Source: JAAYGT01 sp050252075 (lineage in GTDB: Bacteria > Pseudomonadota > Gammaproteobacteria > Burkholderiales > Burkholderiaceae_B). Taken from it: 23,604 nucleotides of DNA. The translations under genes were made by a program, and so were the position numbers. Under the pieces are notes generated by a model, which did no database searches, was not told the origin of the DNA, and saw only the letters and a list, made by a program, of their open reading frames with translations. This document shows, in pieces, positions 1 through 6,942 of the stretch (positions are counted from its first letter, which is position 1; each line of letters starts with the position of its first letter). The stretch spans positions 1 to 23,604 of the forward strand of contig JBFWLP010000049.1 in assembly GCA_050252075.1 (NCBI GenBank). Direction: 5' to 3'.

Positions 1-1
1 T

Positions 2-262
2 GTCGACCCCACCATTTTCAATTTTTATTACACCGAAATGAGTTTGATCATGGTGATTATCGGCGGCGCGGGCAGTTTCTTCGGCGTGCTTTGGGCCAGT
101 TTGTTTTTCACCGTGATTCCCGAGCTGTTACGTATTGGTGCCGAGCTGCGAATGATGGGCTTGGGCGTTTTGCTGATTCTCGCCGTCTTGCTGTTCCCGC
201 AGGGGCTGGGGGGCTATATTCGCCGGCTCCGTTTCGAGCAATGGCGCAAGGAGATGCGATGA
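2..262 (+). CDS. livM: Branched-chain amino acid-type ABC transporter permease LivM, C-terminal part (cut by window start)
   Basis: The open frame runs from the window edge to a TGA at 260-262 and gives the last 86 residues of an inner-membrane permease. Two hydrophobic stretches flank a Gly-rich segment (IIGGAGSFFGVLWASL), typical of the C-terminal end of LivM/LivH-type permeases. A basic tail (RRLRFEQWRKEMR) follows. The stop overlaps the livG start as ATGA, so the two are translationally coupled. The family imports branched-chain amino acids, but relatives import urea, short amides or aromatic compounds, so the substrate is not fixed by sequence. The identity as a LivM-type permease rests on this fragment and on the following LivG and LivF genes. 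The binding-protein gene and the other permease must lie upstream, outside the window. Confidence 0.88.
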   Translation, partial: VDPTIFNFYYTEMSLIMVIIGGAGSFFGVLWASLFFTVIPELLRIGAELRMMGLGVLLILAVLLFPQGLGGYIRRLRFEQWRKEMR

Positions 263-1053
263 CTGGCACCGCGACAACGCAGTATTTGCTGCAGGCTCAG
301 GGGCTGCGTAAAAGCTTCCAGGGGGTAAAGGCTGTCAATGGCATGGATCTGCGTGTGCAAGCCGGATCTATTACCGGCTTGATTGGCCCGAATGGCTGCG
401 GCAAGAGCACAACGATCGATTGCCTGACGGGCTTTCAATCCATTGATGGTGGAACGGTGGAGTTCGAGGGGCATTCGATTGCCGGCAAACGACCCGACCA
501 GATTGCCCATGCCGGTCTGATGCGAACGTTCCAGAATATTCGTATTTACGACGACTTGAGCGTCATCGACAACCTGCTGGTTTCGCGTCAGGAGTTCGAT
601 GGCTTTAACTGGTGGATGGCACTGAGAGGTTCCGGCAAACTGCGCGCCCGTGAACGGGAAAGTGCCGAGAAAGCGCACGCCTTACTGCGCGAAGTGGGGC
701 TGGAGCGGTTTGGCCCGGCGCCGGCGGGTATTTTGTCTTATGGTCAGAAAAAACTGGTGGCATTGGCGGCATCACTGATGTCGGATCCGCGGCTTATCGT
801 TCTTGACGAACCGTTGGCCGGTGTGAATCCCACGGTCATCAACCGCATTGAGGCCCTGATCGCCAAGCTGAATGAGCAAGGCCAGACGTTTCTGATTGTG
901 GAACATAACATTGGCTTTGTCATGCGCAGTTGCCATCATGTGATTGTCATGGAAAGCGGGGCAAAGCTGCTGGACGGTCCTCCCGACGTGATTCGCAATG
1001 ACGAGCGCGTCATCGAGGCCTATCTTGGAAAAACGGCCGTCGACGTGGCCTAG
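259..1053 (+). CDS. livG: Branched-chain amino acid-type ABC transporter ATP-binding protein LivG
   Basis: This 264-residue cytoplasmic ATPase powers the liv-type importer. Walker A (GPNGCGKST) is at residues 43-51. The signature is LSYGQKK, the Tyr-containing variant usual in LivG proteins. Walker B is LIVLDEP, followed by the LivG-typical LAGVNP, and the switch His is in IVEHN. I chose the ATG at 259 because it overlaps the livM stop by 4 bp and has a good ribosome binding site (AAGGAGA, about 248-254). The frame also stays open upstream to 91, but that part lies inside livM and does not look like LivG. livF follows after 8 bp. The length is normal for the family (about 255-265 residues). 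Confidence 0.93.
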   Translation: MTGTATTQYLLQAQGLRKSFQGVKAVNGMDLRVQAGSITGLIGPNGCGKSTTIDCLTGFQSIDGGTVEFEGHSIAGKRPDQIAHAGLMRTFQNIRIYDDLSVIDNLLVSRQEFDGFNWWMALRGSGKLRARERESAEKAHALLREVGLERFGPAPAGILSYGQKKLVALAASLMSDPRLIVLDEPLAGVNPTVINRIEALIAKLNEQGQTFLIVEHNIGFVMRSCHHVIVMESGAKLLDGPPDVIRNDERVIEAYLGKTAVDVA

Positions 1054-1061
1054 GAGAGCAT

Positions 1062-1784
1062 ATGGCCAATCAGGAAATCTGTGTTCGATTCGAGAATTTT
1101 TCGGCGGGCTATACCGACACACCCATTGTGCGTGACGTATCGCTGCAAATTACCAAAGGTACCGTCACAACATTAATAGGAGGGAACGGGGCGGGAAAAT
1201 CCACATTGTTGAAGTCCCTGTTCGGGATGACCCGTCAGTTTGGTGGAAAGATCTACTTCGAGGGCAATGACATAACCGGCACGTCTCCGCACCAGCGTCT
1301 GGCGGCCGGGATCGGCCTGGTTCCGCAGGGGCGGTGCAATTTTCCGTACATGTCGGTGCGCGAGAATATTGAAATGGGCGCCTATTCCTTGCCAAAATCC
1401 CGCGCCCGCGAGGCGCAGGAACGGGTGGTGGCATTGTTTCCCATGCTGAAGGAGAAATGGAACCAATTGGCGGGTGACCTCAGCGGAGGAGAACAACAGA
1501 TTCTTGAAACCGCCATGGTGCTTGAAACCAGCCCCCGATTGCTGTTGCTGGACGAGCCGTCACTGGGGCTGTCGCCTATTATGCAGCAAAAGATTTTTGA
1601 TTCCGTCTGCGAGATTCGCGATGCCGGGCTGACGGTGTTGATGGTTGAACAGAATGCCGATGGTGCGCTCAATGTGTCTGATCGCGCCATCGTGCTGGAA
1701 TTGGGAACCATTGCACTGGAGGGCGAGGCAAAAAGTGTGCGTGTCGATCCGAAAGTGAAGGCGGCTTACCTGGGCGGCATGTAG
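1062..1784 (+). CDS. livF: Branched-chain amino acid-type ABC transporter ATP-binding protein LivF
   Basis: This is the second ATPase of the importer, 240 residues, full length for LivF. Walker A (GGNGAGKST) is at residues 40-48. The signature is LSGGEQQ, Walker B is LLLLDEPSLGLSP, and the switch region is VEQNA, with Gln-Asn in place of His-Asn as is usual for LivF. A strong ribosome binding site (AGGAGA) starts inside the livG stop codon and lies about 5 bp before the ATG. LivF forms the nucleotide-binding heterodimer with LivG. The nitrilase-family gene follows about 50 bp downstream on the same strand and may be co-transcribed. Confidence 0.94.
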   Translation: MANQEICVRFENFSAGYTDTPIVRDVSLQITKGTVTTLIGGNGAGKSTLLKSLFGMTRQFGGKIYFEGNDITGTSPHQRLAAGIGLVPQGRCNFPYMSVRENIEMGAYSLPKSRAREAQERVVALFPMLKEKWNQLAGDLSGGEQQILETAMVLETSPRLLLLDEPSLGLSPIMQQKIFDSVCEIRDAGLTVLMVEQNADGALNVSDRAIVLELGTIALEGEAKSVRVDPKVKAAYLGGM

Positions 1785-1794
1785 GTTGCCGGTG

Positions 1795-1820
1795 GCCAAT
1801 CAATAGTGCCAATCAATAGT
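1795..1820 (+). repeat. 13-bp perfect tandem duplication between livF and the nitrilase gene
   Basis: The 13-mer GCCAATCAATAGT occurs at 1795-1807 and again directly at 1808-1820 with no mismatch. It lies in the short gap after livF and just before the chosen start of the hydrolase gene. It carries in-frame TAG triplets and no obvious ribosome binding site. A replication-slippage duplication is the simplest reading. Confidence 0.9.
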
Positions 1821-1836
1821 GATCGTGAGTGTGGCT

Positions 1837-2688
1837 ATGAGCGACCTGAGTAAAGTGGCAGCGGTGCAGTTCGCGCCGGAGCATTCAAATCCCGAACATA
1901 ATCGACAGCACACGATAGAGCTGGTTTCTGCGGCTCACGCGCAAGGTGCGGGCCTGGTGGTGTTGCCCGAATGCTGCATCACCGGTTATGTCTTCCATGA
2001 CCGAAATGAATTGCTGCCGCTGGCCGAACCAATGGACGGTCCGTCGGTGAGGGCGTGGCAGCGCATCAGTGCCGCCACCGGCGTTTGGGTCGTGGCGGGC
2101 CTGGCTGAGCGTGTCGATGACACATTGTTCAACAGCGCGGTGCTGGTCGGTCCCGACGGACAAATCGCGGTGTATCGCAAGATCCACCTTTGGGGGCTGG
2201 AAAAAGCGCTTTACCAGCCGGGTAAGCATCTGGTGGTTTACGATACCGGCAGCAGGTTCGGCAAGATCGGATTGGCCATTTGCTATGACTTGTGGTTTCC
2301 GGAACTGGCGCGTGGGTTGGCATTAAGCGGTGCCACCCTGATTGCCGCACCGGCGAACTGGAGCAAGAACAGCAAGTTGCCCAACGCCGAGGATCGTCTT
2401 GGGGTTCCGTTGGGCTATCAAATGTCAGCCGTTACGGCCTGTGTCAACGAGCTTGCCGTGGTGTCGACGGATCGCGTGGGACAGGAACAGGGGATCCAGT
2501 TTCTGGGAAAGAGCTGTATTTTTGGCCCCAATGGTCGCGAACTATGCCTGCCGGGCAGTTCTCAGGAACCGGAAATCGTGCTGGCCGACATGCCGGATGT
2601 GAGCGCCTTTCGTCAGTACGGACACAGCCATCTGGCGGCCCGTCGCCCCGGCTTGTATGCCGAAGCAGCGGTGCCTACCTGCCTTTGA
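1837..2688 (+). CDS. Carbon-nitrogen hydrolase (nitrilase superfamily; amidase/nitrilase-like)
   Basis: This predicted cytoplasmic hydrolase of 283 residues would cleave a C-N bond in an amide or nitrile through a Glu-Lys-Cys triad. All three residues are visible: Glu45 in VVLPECCITGY, Lys115 in VYRKIHLW and Cys149 in AICYDLWFPE. The length fits single-domain members of the superfamily. A GTG at 1819 would give a longer protein, but it sits inside a 13-bp duplication with no ribosome binding site. The ATG at 1837, with a weak GTGAG before it, places VAAVQFAP at the usual N-terminal position. Its position behind livGF suggests it acts on a compound brought in by that importer. The substrate cannot be read from the sequence: aliphatic amidase, beta-ureidopropionase-like and omega-amidase-like relatives all share the triad. 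Confidence 0.88.
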   Translation: MSDLSKVAAVQFAPEHSNPEHNRQHTIELVSAAHAQGAGLVVLPECCITGYVFHDRNELLPLAEPMDGPSVRAWQRISAATGVWVVAGLAERVDDTLFNSAVLVGPDGQIAVYRKIHLWGLEKALYQPGKHLVVYDTGSRFGKIGLAICYDLWFPELARGLALSGATLIAAPANWSKNSKLPNAEDRLGVPLGYQMSAVTACVNELAVVSTDRVGQEQGIQFLGKSCIFGPNGRELCLPGSSQEPEIVLADMPDVSAFRQYGHSHLAARRPGLYAEAAVPTCL

Positions 2689-2695
2689 GGCGTAT

Positions 2696-2893
2696 TCAAT
2701 CGAGCGTAATGCCCAGTTCCTTGATCAGGGCATGCCAGCGCTTGGTTTCCGATGCCAGCAGTGCGGCGTATTCGTCGGCGGTGTTGCCCACCGGCTGAAT
2801 GCCGAAATTGATCAGCTTTTGCCGGGTTTCCGGTACATTCAGCGCCTGAACAATTTTCTTGTTCATTTCGGCGATCGTGGCTGCCGGTGCGCC
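2696..2893 (-). pseudogene. Remnant of a Bug-family (TctC-like) extracytoplasmic solute receptor, C-terminal 65 codons only
   Basis: Reading the minus strand from about 2893 to the TGA at 2696-2698 gives 65 residues without a stop. It begins GAPAATIAEMNKKIVQAL, continues through FGIQPVGNTADEYAALLASET and ends KRWHALIKELGITLD. This is the typical last quarter of a Bug/TctC tricarboxylate-type receptor: the AGTP-helix, the G-x-x-P-x-G turn, the E-x-x-RW motif and a terminal GI-x-LD. The N-terminal three quarters, including the signal peptide, are missing. Two codons upstream in the same frame is the TAG stop of the short-chain dehydrogenase. No plausible start or ribosome binding site precedes the fragment, so I call it a deletion remnant. 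The open frame suggests a fairly recent event. It ends 7 bp from the convergent nitrilase gene. Confidence 0.85.
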
Positions 2894-2896
2894 TAC

Positions 2897-3592
2897 CTAC
2901 CAGCTTATGGCTTGCCCTTTGTAGTCGTAGAACTGGGCGCTTCCGGTGGGTAATAACTGATCGAGGGTGGTCAGCATGCCGCGCACCGAGGTGTCGGGCG
3001 ACAGGGCATTTTCCGGTGCCACGAACGGCGCCGATAGCGGTGATGCCACGGTGCCCGGTTGCAGCGCGGCGACGATGGCGTTGGGGTTCTTGCGGGCGAT
3101 CTCGATGGCGGCGGTTTGAAGCACCATGTTCAGCGCGGCTTTCGAGGCGCGATAGCTGTACCAGCCCCCCTTCTTGTTATCGGAAATGCTGCCTACGCGA
3201 GCCGACAGTTTGGCGTAAATGCCGCGTTGCGCCGCCAGAAGCGGCGACAAGTGCTTGATCAGCAGCGCCGGCCCGATGGTGTTGATTTCAAACGCTCGCT
3301 GAAATTGCGCGGCGTTCAGTGCGCCCAGATGTTTTTCGGGGCCTTGTCCGTTCAGGGTCAAGGCCCCGGTGGCGTCGATGATCAGCTCGAACGGCCCGTG
3401 TTCGTGCAGTTCTCGTGCCACCTGTGCCATGCTGGTTTCGCTTTCAAGCGAGAACCCGGGGTGGGAGCGCCGCGACACGCCAATAACGTTTACGCAATTG
3501 GGGTCCGAGGCCAGTGCCCTGACAAAGGCCTGGCCAATGGCGCCCGAGGCGCCGACAACAACGGCACGATAGGCCGACCCGAATGAGTGCAT
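2897..3592 (-). CDS. Short-chain dehydrogenase/reductase, C-factor (CsgA)-like
   Basis: This 231-residue cytoplasmic oxidoreductase has a classical SDR Rossmann fold. The nucleotide-binding loop is GASGAIG near residues 14-20. The structural motif resembling NNAG is replaced by DATGAL (about 73-78). The active site is YRASK, with Tyr147 and Lys151, and a Ser at about 135-137. The C-terminus (FYDYKGQAISW) matches the G-x-x-I-x-W ending common in the C-factor-like subgroup, so the protein looks complete even though a deletion breakpoint lies directly behind it. The ATG at 3590-3592 has no clear ribosome binding site. The gene is divergent from the RidA-family gene across a 130-bp gap. The substrate is unknown, and NADP versus NAD preference cannot be settled by eye. 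Confidence 0.85.
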   Translation of the reverse strand: MHSFGSAYRAVVVGASGAIGQAFVRALASDPNCVNVIGVSRRSHPGFSLESETSMAQVARELHEHGPFELIIDATGALTLNGQGPEKHLGALNAAQFQRAFEINTIGPALLIKHLSPLLAAQRGIYAKLSARVGSISDNKKGGWYSYRASKAALNMVLQTAAIEIARKNPNAIVAALQPGTVASPLSAPFVAPENALSPDTSVRGMLTTLDQLLPTGSAQFYDYKGQAISW

Positions 3593-3722
3593 GATGTGAA
3601 AGCCGGCGCAAGGCCGGCGCCCCGAAAATTGGTGCGCTATTTTACCGTGAGGCGGTGAGTGGTACGCTACGGCAAACTGCCTTGCCCATTTTCGCCTTTA
3701 ACCCCTCTGAAGGAAGGAACCC

Positions 3723-4196
3723 ATGCCCGTGTCCCGTTATTGTGTTTCCCTTGTGCATCGTCTTGCCGCTGCTACGGGTTTGTCGTTGTTGCTGGCCGTG
3801 CCGGCCCTTGCCGCTAACGCAAAGCAGGCTTACCCGTCGCCCGATTTACCCGATCTGCCTTATTCCGCCGCCGTTCGGGCCGGCGATACCATCTACGTTT
3901 CAGGTGTGCTGGGCCATGCGCCAGGCAGCCCCAAGCCGGTGCCCGGCGGGGTGCGGGCCGAGTCGGAGCAAGCCCTGACCCACATTCAGTCAATTCTGAA
4001 AACCGCCGGCAGCACAATGGAAAACGTCGTGAAGTGCACGGTATTGCTGGCCGATATCAATGGCTTTCCGGAAATGAATGCGGCGTATCGAAAGTTCTTC
4101 CCCAGCCAGCCGCCGGCGCGCTCGACCATCATTGTTCCGGCCCTGCCGCACAATGCGCTGGTGGAAATCGAGTGCAATGCCCTGGTGGCCAACTAG
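3723..4196 (+). CDS. RidA (YjgF/UK114) family protein with an N-terminal signal peptide
   Basis: This 157-residue protein has a signal peptide (residues 1-30: hydrophobic LSLLLAVPALA, cleavage likely near ALA-AN) followed by one RidA domain. Conserved blocks are YSAAVRAGDTIYVSGVLG, ENVVKCTVLLADINGFPEMNAAYRKFF and PARSTIIVPALPHNALVEIECNALV. Arg133 and Glu150 correspond to the residues that RidA enzymes use to hold and deaminate enamine/imine substrates. A clear ribosome binding site (AAGGAAGG) precedes the ATG. Most RidA proteins are cytosolic, so an exported one should have another role. No neighbour explains it: the divergent gene is an SDR and the convergent one is rsuA. Family assignment is firm; function is not known. 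Confidence 0.88.
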   Translation: MPVSRYCVSLVHRLAAATGLSLLLAVPALAANAKQAYPSPDLPDLPYSAAVRAGDTIYVSGVLGHAPGSPKPVPGGVRAESEQALTHIQSILKTAGSTMENVVKCTVLLADINGFPEMNAAYRKFFPSQPPARSTIIVPALPHNALVEIECNALVAN

Positions 4197-4234
4197 CGGT
4201 TACCGTGCGTGCCCGGCCGCGCGTGGCCGGCCAG

Positions 4235-4250
4235 GCCGGCTGACGCCGGC
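4235..4250. terminator. Small GC hairpin between convergent RidA-family gene and rsuA
   Basis: GCCGGC (4235-4240), loop TGAC and GCCGGC (4245-4250) form a 6-bp GC-only stem. It lies between the convergent stop codons at 4196 and 4251. A separate 10-bp palindrome, TGGCCGGCCA, sits at 4224-4233. There is no T-run on either side, so any terminator role would be non-canonical. Low confidence. Confidence 0.3.
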
Positions 4251-4958
4251 TCAGGCAGGTTCGCCGTTGGCCAGTGCGCTTACTTCCTGCGGCGTTAAAT
4301 AGCGGGATTCGCCCGGCTCCAGATCGGGGTCCAGCGCCAGCGGGCCGATCCGTTCGCGGTGCAGGGCGACCACATGGTTGCCGACAGCCGCAAACATGCG
4401 CCTGACCTGGTGGTATTTCCCTTCCTGTATGGTCAGACGGGCCTGTCGTTCGTCGATACGCTCAAGCGTTGCCGGCAGGGTGGGCTTCGCTTCCCCGTCC
4501 AATAAAATGCCATCGGCAAAGAGGGCTTCGGCCTTGTCGGGCAGCGGGTGGGCCAAAGTGGCCACATACACCTTGTCGCACCGGTGGCGCGGCGAAATGA
4601 TGCGGTGTGTCCATTGCCCATCGTCGGTGATCAGCAGCAGGCCGGTGGTTTCAACGTCAAGACGGCCCACGGTGCGCAGCCGGTCACGCTTGTCGACATC
4701 AAGCAAACTGAGCACCGGCGGGTAGGCGCTGTTGCGAAGGGTGCATTCGTAGCCGGCGGGTTTGTTCAGCATGATGTATCGCAACCCGACCAGGCTCAGC
4801 TCTTCTTCTTCCCATCGCACGACATCGTCGTTGCTGATCATTCGGGTGGCCTGGGTGACGGGTTCTCCGTTCACTGTAATTTCGCCGGCCTTGATGACCA
4901 GACGGGCCTGGGTGCGGGTAAGGTCGGAGGACTCGCACAGGAATTTGTCGAGGCGCAT
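4251..4958 (-). CDS. rsuA: 16S rRNA pseudouridine(516) synthase RsuA
   Basis: This protein of 235 residues would isomerise a specific uridine in small-subunit rRNA. An N-terminal S4 RNA-binding domain (MRLDKFLCESSDLTRTQARLVIKAGEITVNG split over residues 1-31) is followed by the catalytic domain. The active-site motif is GRLDVETTGLLLITDDG, with the catalytic Asp in GRLD. The closing block reads KYHQVRRMFAAVGNHVVALHRERIG and fits RsuA better than RluE or RluF. An ATG at 4991 would add 11 residues overlapping the upstream gene. I prefer 4958 because RsuA proteins begin MRLDKF. This start lies 4 bp behind the stop of the upstream methyltransferase gene, with AAGG as the likely ribosome binding site, so the two are probably co-translated. 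Confidence 0.9.
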   Translation of the reverse strand: MRLDKFLCESSDLTRTQARLVIKAGEITVNGEPVTQATRMISNDDVVRWEEEELSLVGLRYIMLNKPAGYECTLRNSAYPPVLSLLDVDKRDRLRTVGRLDVETTGLLLITDDGQWTHRIISPRHRCDKVYVATLAHPLPDKAEALFADGILLDGEAKPTLPATLERIDERQARLTIQEGKYHQVRRMFAAVGNHVVALHRERIGPLALDPDLEPGESRYLTPQEVSALANGEPA

Positions 4959-4962
4959 GGGG

Positions 4963-5814
4963 TCAGGCCTTTGCCGTGGCGGCGTTGTCAATAAAAAAAC
5001 GGTCCCGCATGTCGTCGCGGACTCCCAGCAGGTCGAGCAGGTTCTCCAGCCGTTCGGCGGCGGCGCGGCGCGGTGTGTTCTTGTACGACGCGATGATCAG
5101 CTCGTTCTTCATGGAGTGTTCCCACCCCACCAGTTCGGTAACGGTGACCTGGTAGCCGTGCGCCTGAAGTTGCAGGCAACGCAATACGTTGGTGGCCTGG
5201 CTGCCGAACTCGCGGGTGTGCAGGGGGTGACGCCACAGTTCAGCCAGCGCTCCGGCACCGAGCGACATGGCTTTTTTCCGGCGCAGCACCCCCGCCAGCT
5301 CGGCCTGGCAACAGGGAACCAGCACAATGTGTCTGGCCTGCTTGTGCAGGGCGAAACGAATGGCGTCATCGGTGGCGGTATTGCAGGCGTGCAGGGCGGT
5401 CACGATATCCACCTGCTCGGGCAGCTGGTCGGAGGCAATGGACTGGGCAACCGTCAGATTCAGAAACGTCATGCGCGGGAACCCCGAACGCTGCGCCAGC
5501 GCCTGGGCGCTTTTCACCAGATCTTCACGTGTTTCGATACTGAAAATATGTGAGCTGTCGTTGCGCTGCTTGAAGAACAGGTCGTACAAAATGAAGCCCA
5601 GATACGATTTTCCGGCTCCGTGATCGACCAGGGAAATGTCTTCCCGGTCGGTCTGCGCATCGTTCAGCAGGGGTTCAATGAACTGAAACAGGTGGTAAAC
5701 CTGCTTCAGCTTGCGCCGGCTGTCCTGGTTCATTTTGCCGTCGCGCGTGAGTATGTGCAGCGCTTTGAGCAACTCAACGGACTGATCGGGGCGAATCTCG
5801 TAAGTGGAAGGCAT
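4963..5814 (-). CDS. SAM-dependent methyltransferase, Methyltransf_32-like, function unknown
   Basis: This 283-residue predicted cytoplasmic methyltransferase has a SAM-binding loop in LVDHGAGKSYLGFILYDLF (a variant of D-x-G-x-GKG-x-L). An acidic strand end (FSIETREDLV) follows, and then IVTALHACNTATDDAIRFAL, matching the AL-H-x-C-x-x-x-TD signature of Methyltransf_32-type proteins. A further block, LVPCCQAEL, is also typical. The frame stays open to 5985, but residues before MPSTYEIRPDQ overlap the next gene's end and look random, so I start at the ATG at 5812-5814. No good ribosome binding site is visible there. The gene runs into rsuA with a 4-bp gap, which suggests an RNA-related role by association only. 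Target and gene name are not known to me. Confidence 0.8.
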   Translation of the reverse strand: MPSTYEIRPDQSVELLKALHILTRDGKMNQDSRRKLKQVYHLFQFIEPLLNDAQTDREDISLVDHGAGKSYLGFILYDLFFKQRNDSSHIFSIETREDLVKSAQALAQRSGFPRMTFLNLTVAQSIASDQLPEQVDIVTALHACNTATDDAIRFALHKQARHIVLVPCCQAELAGVLRRKKAMSLGAGALAELWRHPLHTREFGSQATNVLRCLQLQAHGYQVTVTELVGWEHSMKNELIIASYKNTPRRAAAERLENLLDLLGVRDDMRDRFFIDNAATAKA

Positions 5815-5875
5815 AGTAAGGGCTAAGGTAAAGCGTAAGGCGTAAACCGTCGAACGCGCGCGGCGGCGCAGGCAG

Positions 5876-6901
5876 TTACGGGAGCGCGGCGACAGGGCGG
5901 GCCGTGACGCGTGTGTCGGATGTTTCCAGAACCAGGTGGTTGCCGGACTCAATGGCAAACCCTCGCACGGCGGGTAACACTGCATTCAACCGGCTTTCTA
6001 TCGCCATGGCATTGTCGGCACAGGCCATGCGTGTGCCGGCCAGGCCGCTGATGGCAAGCCCTTCACCGGAAAGTTGATACGACCCCGATACACGGTTGCA
6101 GCCTGTCGAGCCGGCAAGCCTGCCATCGGGAAGAAATACAAGTGACGCGGTGATTCCTGCAGGAACCGCCTGGCTGCCGATCTGTGTGATCTGCCAGCGA
6201 ACGCCTTGCAGCAGGCGCGCCGGATCACCGCCGCAACCGTGCTGCGTTCCGCCTGCCGTGCGAAGCGTGACTTGTTGTGGGTAAGGCATGCCGGTCATGG
6301 TGTCCACGCACAGTGCGTCGTTGACCTGGGCCGTGATCGCCACGGCCCCTTCGGTGGCCGACAGCGTTTGCCCGTGGGAAGTGCTGTTGGTAATTTGCGC
6401 ATTCAGTACCTGGTCCGGGCGACCGGGTTCGCTGAGGGTGACTTGCCAGCCATCGTAGGCCAATGCCCAGAAGGGTTCGTTACCCGATGCCCGGAAGGGC
6501 GCAATGATGGTGCCTGCAGGCGCGCAGATCGGCAAGGTTTGGCCGGACCATGTAATTGTTGCCAGCGCCCCTTTGCCCCAGTACTCGGTGGCGGGGTCGC
6601 CGGGGGCTTCATACCGGGCACCCGACGCCGAAATGGCCGGAAGCAGCATGCGGCTGTGCGTGCCTACCTGCAACTCCAGTGCTCCGCCCAGAAAGCGCAG
6701 TTGCACCGGCAGGCCGGCGCAATACAGCGTTTGGAATGGATGCGATGCCGGAGTGACCGTTTCCACGCGCAGGCCGGGCGGCGTGCCGGGCGTGGTGGCC
6801 CAGGCGGGCAAGGGCGCTGCGCATGCCATGGCAAGCAGCAAGGCGCGCGCCGTTGGTAGACTGGACGTGACGGGGTGGGACAAAACGGGTAACAGGGGCA
6901 T
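5876..6901 (-). CDS. Exported three-domain protein: MliC-like lysozyme inhibitor, COG3650-like and META (HslJ-like) domains
   Basis: This protein of 341 residues has a signal peptide (about 1-36, ending LPAWA-T). Domain 1 (about 56-127) resembles MliC: YCAGLPVQLRF, then ISASGARYE and YWGKGALATITW, ending in Cys126. The Ser of SASGARY and Lys110 match positions MliC proteins use against lysozyme. Domain 2 (about 134-225) has FRASGNEPFWALAYDGW, as in COG3650 proteins. Domain 3 (about 232-335) is META: VRWQITQIG, SLVFLPDGRLAGSTGCNRVSGSY and TRMAC. The frame is open upstream to 7057, but that part overlaps metE; the ATG at 6901 precedes a proper signal peptide. No strong ribosome binding site is visible. 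Probable role: envelope or periplasmic stress protein, possibly a lysozyme inhibitor. That function is inferred from domains only. Confidence 0.8.
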   Translation of the reverse strand: MPLLPVLSHPVTSSLPTARALLLAMACAAPLPAWATTPGTPPGLRVETVTPASHPFQTLYCAGLPVQLRFLGGALELQVGTHSRMLLPAISASGARYEAPGDPATEYWGKGALATITWSGQTLPICAPAGTIIAPFRASGNEPFWALAYDGWQVTLSEPGRPDQVLNAQITNSTSHGQTLSATEGAVAITAQVNDALCVDTMTGMPYPQQVTLRTAGGTQHGCGGDPARLLQGVRWQITQIGSQAVPAGITASLVFLPDGRLAGSTGCNRVSGSYQLSGEGLAISGLAGTRMACADNAMAIESRLNAVLPAVRGFAIESGNHLVLETSDTRVTARPVAALP

Positions 6902-6942
6902 GACATGGCGCCGCGCCGATGGCGGCGGATTCCGCAAAACCC

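Noticed and set aside
3602..3618. Paired GCCGGC motifs upstream of the short-chain dehydrogenase
   Set aside because: GCCGGC is itself palindromic and common in GC-rich DNA; with no T-run or conserved context it is not evidence of a terminator or operator.
4762..5553. 263-codon open frame on the plus strand
   Set aside because: It runs antisense to rsuA and the methyltransferase, crossing the junction of two well-supported genes; no domain visible.
5824..5844. Three imperfect 7-bp repeats ending in GTA upstream of the methyltransferase gene
   Set aside because: The units match only loosely and no known factor fits; likely chance in a short gap.
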